Source: Lacinutrix sp. C3R15
GTDB lineage: Bacteria; Bacteroidota; Bacteroidia; Flavobacteriales; Flavobacteriaceae
NCBI RefSeq assembly: GCF_018860825.1
Contig: NZ_JAHKPZ010000015.1
Location: 1-64,000 of the forward strand
DNA: 64,000 nucleotides
Direction of reading: 5' to 3'
Numbering within the stretch: the stretch's first letter is position 1; every line of letters starts with the position of its first letter. Position numbers and translations under genes: made by a program. Shown piece by piece: positions 60,477 through 64,000 of this stretch. The notes under the pieces are model-generated. The model saw only the letters and a program-made list of their open reading frames with translations. It was not told the origin of the DNA and made no database searches.

Positions 60477-60934
60477 TGAAACACCTTATTTATATATCTT
60501 TTTTGCTGTTATTTGTTTCTTGTTACAACAAGAATAAGCCTAAAAAACCAGATAATCTTATTGCTAAAGACAAAATGGTTACTGTTTTAGTAGATATGTC
60601 TTTATATAATTCTGCAAAAGGGGTTAATAAAAAAGTAATAGAAAATAGTGGTGTAAAATTACAAGAGCAAATTTATGCAAAACATGAAATAGATAGTGCG
60701 CAATTTGCTAATAGTAATTATTACTACACGTATAATACAGAGCTTTACAACGAGATATATAAACAAGTTAAAGACAGCTTAACAAAGCTTAAAAATAAGT
60801 ATAAGGCAATAGATGTAGTAGAAAGCAAGCAAAAGAAAGTGCAAGATTCTATTAAACGATCTAAATTAAAAAGTGTCACAACTAAAAACTATTTAAACAA
60901 ACCACTAAAAGCAGCAGTTTCTAAAAAAGACTGA
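60476..60934 (+). CDS. DUF4296 lipoprotein
   Basis: A 152-residue lipoprotein with signal MKHLIYISFLLLFVSC (lipobox VSC, Cys16). It matches DUF4296, a Bacteroidota family of unknown function, with the segment NKPKKPDNLIAKDKMVTVLV and a helical, Lys-rich body. The start codon overlaps the dihydroorotase stop by one base, so expression is coupled. A role at the outer membrane is likely but not specified. Confidence 0.85.
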   Translation: MKHLIYISFLLLFVSCYNKNKPKKPDNLIAKDKMVTVLVDMSLYNSAKGVNKKVIENSGVKLQEQIYAKHEIDSAQFANSNYYYTYNTELYNEIYKQVKDSLTKLKNKYKAIDVVESKQKKVQDSIKRSKLKSVTTKNYLNKPLKAAVSKKD

Positions 60935-60959
60935 TAAAAAACTATACAAAATAATTAAA

Positions 60960-61967
60960 TTATTGCTCTTTTAAAAATTGATTAGCAACCCTTTCTATCG
61001 TTTTTTCAATAGGTGTAAAATTATAATTTAATGCTTTGGTAATTTTTTGGTTGTTATAATCTGTAATAGTTAAAGCCGATGTAGCATTTTGTTTGGTAAA
61101 CATTCTAGGTTTACCTGTAAGCAAACTTTTTAACCAATCGGCTCTCCAGCCAATAGCAAGCATTAAAGAAGTAGCTTGTTTTTTAGGAGATTCTATATTT
61201 AAATACTTAGCAATAATTTCTGTACATTGTTTAAAGCTTAAGTTTTTAGCAACTACAACAAAGCGTTGGTTTACTATATTGCTTTTCATTAATAGTAACA
61301 TGCATTGCACAACGTCTATAACATCAACATATCCTGTGGTTCCTGTAACATAATAAGGTAATTTGTTATACACTTTTTTAAAGAGTAAACCACTGCCAGC
61401 ATGCCAAAAGCCAGCACCTAAAATAATTCCAGGATTAATTATTACAGCATCTAAACCTTCTTGTGTGCCTCGCCAAACTTCCATTTCTGCACCATTTTTA
61501 GTAATACTGTACACGCTGTTGTCTGCTTCTGGGTTCCAAAAGATTTCTTCGTCAATTAAACTAGCGTCTTCCTTGTTTCCTAAAGTAGCAATAGAACTTA
61601 CATAACATAGTTTTTCAATACTATTTGCAAGACTTAAATTTACAATATTTGCTGTGCCTTCAATATTTGTTTTTCTAAGTGTATGGTAATCTTTTGGGTC
61701 AAATGAAATAAACGCAGCGCAATGGTACACTTTTGTTATACCTTTAAAAGCTTCGGTTAATTGTGGAATATTTAATATATCTGCTTCTACCCATTCTATT
61801 TTATTAAAAAGAATAGTAACTTCATCTGAAAAGTAAGAAAACACTTTTTTTACAGATTCTAACTTTTCTTTATTTCTGTAAATAGCACGAATGTTTTGGT
61901 TGTTTTTAACCAATTCAAAAAGCAAATGTGAGCCTACTAAACCTGTTCCTCCTGTAACTAAAATCAT
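60960..61967 (-). CDS. NAD-dependent epimerase/dehydratase family protein
   Basis: I start it at MILVTGGTGLVGSHLLFELV (335 residues), which begins directly with the Rossmann loop. An in-frame extension to 62021 adds 18 non-homologous residues. The extended SDR features are GGTGLVGSH, YCHAAFISFDP-like YHCAAFISFDPKDY, and the catalytic SVYSITKNGAEME (Tyr-x3-Lys). Sugar or steroid-like substrates are possible; the neighbours give no hint. It is divergent from tyrS. Confidence 0.9.
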   Translation of the reverse strand: MILVTGGTGLVGSHLLFELVKNNQNIRAIYRNKEKLESVKKVFSYFSDEVTILFNKIEWVEADILNIPQLTEAFKGITKVYHCAAFISFDPKDYHTLRKTNIEGTANIVNLSLANSIEKLCYVSSIATLGNKEDASLIDEEIFWNPEADNSVYSITKNGAEMEVWRGTQEGLDAVIINPGIILGAGFWHAGSGLLFKKVYNKLPYYVTGTTGYVDVIDVVQCMLLLMKSNIVNQRFVVVAKNLSFKQCTEIIAKYLNIESPKKQATSLMLAIGWRADWLKSLLTGKPRMFTKQNATSALTITDYNNQKITKALNYNFTPIEKTIERVANQFLKEQ

Positions 61968-61997
61968 AAAACAAAAATAGTCTTTTTTGTTATTCTC

Positions 61998-62028
61998 TTT
62001 CCTCTTTTGAAGGATAAACATATCTTTG
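61998..62028 (+). promoter_or_regulatory. Promoter of tyrS
   Basis: TATCTTTG at 62021-62028 matches TAnnTTTG, with TTTC at 61998-62001 placed 19 bases upstream. Confidence 0.5.
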
Positions 62029-62054
62029 CTAGACTTTAGTATAATAAATAAGAA

Positions 62055-63362
62055 ATGAACTATAATTTAGTAGAAGAATTAACGTGGAGAGGAATGGTAC
62101 ATGATATCATGCCAGGAACAGAAGAACAATTAAATAAAGAGATGACCACTGCTTATATTGGTTTTGATCCAACATCAGACTCCTTACATATTGGTAGTTT
62201 GGTTCCTATTATTTTATTAATGCATTTAGAAAAAGCAGGACATAAACCAATTGCTTTGGTTGGTGGTGCTACAGGTATGATTGGTGATCCTTCTGGTAAA
62301 AGCGATGAGCGTAACCTGCTAGATGAAGCAACTTTAAACCATAATGTTGCAGGAATTAAGCGTGTGTTATCGCGTTTTCTTAATTTTTCTTCGGAAGAAA
62401 AAAACGCTCCAATTTTAGTAAACAACTATGATTGGATGAAAACCTTTAGTTTTATAGACTTTGCTCGTGATGTTGGTAAGCGAATTACTGTAAACTATAT
62501 GATGGCAAAAGATTCTGTTAAAAAACGTTTGTCTGGCGAAGAAGGAAACGTAGGGATGTCTTTTACAGAGTTTACCTACCAATTAATTCAAGGGTATGAT
62601 TTTTATCACTTGTATAAACAACATAACTGTTTATTACAAATGGGAGGAAGCGACCAATGGGGAAACATTACCACAGGAACAGAATTGGTAAGAAGAATGA
62701 ACGTTGGTGAAGAAGCAAAAGCCTATGCTATGACTTGTCCTTTAATAACTAAAGCAGATGGGTCTAAATTTGGAAAAAGTGAAGGAGGAAACGTTTGGTT
62801 AGATGCAGATAAAACTTCGGTTTATAAATTTTACCAATTTTGGTTAAATACAAGTGATGAAGATGCAGAAAAGTATATTAAAATTTTTACTTTTTTAGAT
62901 AAAGATACTATTGATGCTTTAATAGTAGAACACAAACAAATGCCTCACCTACGTATATTACAAAAACGTTTAGCAGAAGAAGTTACTACTTTGGTACATT
63001 CAAAATCAGATTTTGAAAATGCTGAAAAAGCATCTAATATTTTATTTAGCAAGTCTTTTAAAGAAGATATAAATACTTTAGATGAAAATACTTTTTTAGA
63101 TGTTTTTGAAGGTGTACCACAAGCTGAGGTTTCTAAACAAGATATAGAAGCAGGATTAGATATGATTGCTGCACTTGCTGCGCAAACTAACTTTTTGGCT
63201 TCTAATGGTGAAGCTAGAAGAGCTTTAAAAGAAAACTCGGTTTCTGTAAATAAAGAAAAGGTAAAAGAAGATTATAAAATTACAAATCAAGATTTAATTA
63301 ATGATACTTACGTAGTTATTAATAAAGGTAAACGTAATACCTACATTATTAAAGCAGTTTAG
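62055..63362 (+). CDS. tyrS: Tyrosine-tRNA ligase
   Basis: TyrRS charges tRNA-Tyr. The class I signature is the HIGH variant [10 protein letters not shown] (HIGS at 45-48), and the KMSKS variant is KFGKSEGG (about 237). The tyrosine-binding [11 protein letters not shown] and [10 protein letters not shown] are clear. The C-terminal part ends in an S4-like RNA-binding domain with [20 protein letters not shown]. At 435 residues it has normal length. A terminator follows. Confidence 0.98.
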   Translation: MNYNLVEELTWRGMVHDIMPGTEEQLNKEMTTAYIGFDPTSDSLHIGSLVPIILLMHLEKAGHKPIALVGGATGMIGDPSGKSDERNLLDEATLNHNVAGIKRVLSRFLNFSSEEKNAPILVNNYDWMKTFSFIDFARDVGKRITVNYMMAKDSVKKRLSGEEGNVGMSFTEFTYQLIQGYDFYHLYKQHNCLLQMGGSDQWGNITTGTELVRRMNVGEEAKAYAMTCPLITKADGSKFGKSEGGNVWLDADKTSVYKFYQFWLNTSDEDAEKYIKIFTFLDKDTIDALIVEHKQMPHLRILQKRLAEEVTTLVHSKSDFENAEKASNILFSKSFKEDINTLDENTFLDVFEGVPQAEVSKQDIEAGLDMIAALAAQTNFLASNGEARRALKENSVSVNKEKVKEDYKITNQDLINDTYVVINKGKRNTYIIKAV

Positions 63363-63384
63363 TTTATATATTACTTTTTGTTTT

Positions 63385-63424
63385 AAATGCTCCTTACTTT
63401 TATTAAAGTAAGGAGCATTTTTCT
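63385..63424 (+). terminator. Terminator of tyrS
   Basis: A 16-base-pair perfect stem with arms AAATGCTCCTTACTTT and AAAGTAAGGAGCATTT and a four-base loop, followed by TTCTTTTT. Confidence 0.9.
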
Positions 63425-63459
63425 TTTTATAATAGCATTTGTAGTTTGTAAAAAAATAA

Positions 63460-63487
63460 AAAGCCTGGTTAAAAATAACCAGGCTTT
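63460..63487 (-). terminator. Terminator of the YHS-domain gene
   Basis: AAAGCCTGGTTA and TAACCAGGCTTT with a four-base loop; on the minus strand a U-rich run follows. Confidence 0.75.
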
Positions 63488-63566
63488 AAAACTAACCAAT
63501 TAACTAAAAAATTAATCTTTCTTTTTCTAGCATTATTTTAGTCGCTTGTTTATCAAGAAACTTACA

Positions 63567-64000
63567 TTATTTATATTTTATTTTTTCCCAGTTTGTATTT
63601 GCTTTTTCAAGTAATAGGTTTGGGTTTTCATCGTTCCAAAGTTTTAGTGTATTGGTTCCCCAAGCATTATAAAATAGATATAGTTTGTTGTTTATAACTT
63701 GAAATGCTTCAGGATTAATGCCCACTTTTTTAGATTTTAAAGCAATGGCATAAGCACAATAACCACCAAATTGAGGACTGTATTTTTCTGGGTTTTTAAT
63801 AAATGTATTTAAATTTTCTTTAGTAGAAAATAAATAGGTTACACCATTATGTTGTGTTGTGTATGTGTTGTTTCCTTCTAAGGCTTGGTTGTTAAAATAT
63901 GCTACCACATCATAGCCTTCAGCAGCAACCCCTTTATCTGTATTGTAATCTATTTCTTGCGCGTGAATAGTACAAACTGTTATAAAGAATAAGATAAGTG
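63567..64000 (-). CDS. YHS domain-containing exported protein (5' end cut by the window)
   Basis: The frame stays open to the window edge. Beyond the first visible start-like codon it continues upstream as EIDYNTDKGVAAEGYDVVAY, preceded by a hydrophobic LILFFITVCTIHAQ, the end of a signal peptide. The start codon therefore lies outside. The domain features are YDVVAYFN, YLFSTKENLNTFIKNPEKY and PQFGGYCAYAIALKSKK, typical of YHS proteins (a small metal- or copper-linked domain). The protein is probably periplasmic. The role is unknown. Confidence 0.85.
   Translation of the reverse strand, partial: LILFFITVCTIHAQEIDYNTDKGVAAEGYDVVAYFNNQALEGNNTYTTQHNGVTYLFSTKENLNTFIKNPEKYSPQFGGYCAYAIALKSKKVGINPEAFQVINNKLYLFYNAWGTNTLKLWNDENPNLLLEKANTNWEKIKYK

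Noticed and set aside
1-64000. CRISPR arrays, tRNA, rRNA and tmRNA genes
   Set aside because: No regular spaced repeats or cloverleaf-type patterns were recognised by eye. A tRNAscan-SE and Infernal run would settle this.

Overview
The window looks like a chromosomal segment of a marine-type Flavobacteriaceae species (Bacteroidota). The DNA is strongly AT-rich. Several genes are preceded by the Bacteroidota promoter form TAnnTTTG rather than a TATAAT box. Markers include the gliding genes gldE and gldD, proteins with a type IX secretion (T9SS) C-terminal signal, TonB-dependent receptors, a DUF3127 OB-fold protein and the block ftsX-DUF3098-uppP-truB. I see no prophage, transposase, CRISPR array, rRNA or tRNA gene.

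Layout. 1-6134: RNase G, a 30-residue basic protein and HU on the minus strand, then mutY-ssb-gldE-gldD on the plus strand. 6154-11723: a metal-binding lipoprotein, an EamA transporter, a pair of M16 peptidases (one with and one without the zinc motif) and a DUF4199 protein. 11728-12821: rplU-rpmA with a textbook promoter and terminator. 12998-22653: a seven-gene plus-strand block of sodium symporter, acyl-CoA ligase, exported alpha/beta hydrolase, unknown helical protein, TonB receptor, cytosolic alpha/beta hydrolase and 3-hydroxybutyrate dehydrogenase. It reads as an uptake and breakdown locus for a 3-hydroxybutyrate-type ester and is the best candidate for an undescribed system here. 22744-23660: a DUF1569 gene among degenerate repeats. 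23656-26532: ahcY, a phosphopantetheinyl transferase and a geranylgeranylglyceryl phosphate synthase-family enzyme.

26617-32680: a thiamine-linked region with a thiamine-binding protein, a PnuC/PnuT-type transporter, a NadR-type kinase, DUF4301, an ArfB-like rescue factor, and then a TPP riboswitch ahead of a TonB receptor. 32708-43250: a Rieske-like lipoprotein, greA with a two-hairpin leader, a HIT protein, a histidine kinase, a flavin reductase, DUF3127, aat, tag, a thioredoxin-like protein, a TonB-like protein, and truB/uppP/DUF3098/ftsX. 43251-48120: leuS, a BamE-like protein, a zinc peptidase and a Bax-inhibitor-1 family protein. 48119-50676: a four-gene two-component operon. 50779-51546: a decayed T9SS cargo gene. 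51601-64000: an Lrp regulator with saccharopine dehydrogenase, DUF423, pckA, a T9SS cargo protein, hemD-DUF4271, glycosyltransferase-dihydroorotase-DUF4296, an epimerase, tyrS and a YHS-domain gene cut by the right edge.

Most genes are conserved housekeeping genes. The parts that deserve attention are the 3-hydroxybutyrate locus, the thiamine locus, the small palindromic repeats (one lies in frame inside a receptor gene), the greA leader, and several proteins in which a family's usual metal or cluster ligands are replaced. All functions are inferred from reading motifs; no database search was run.
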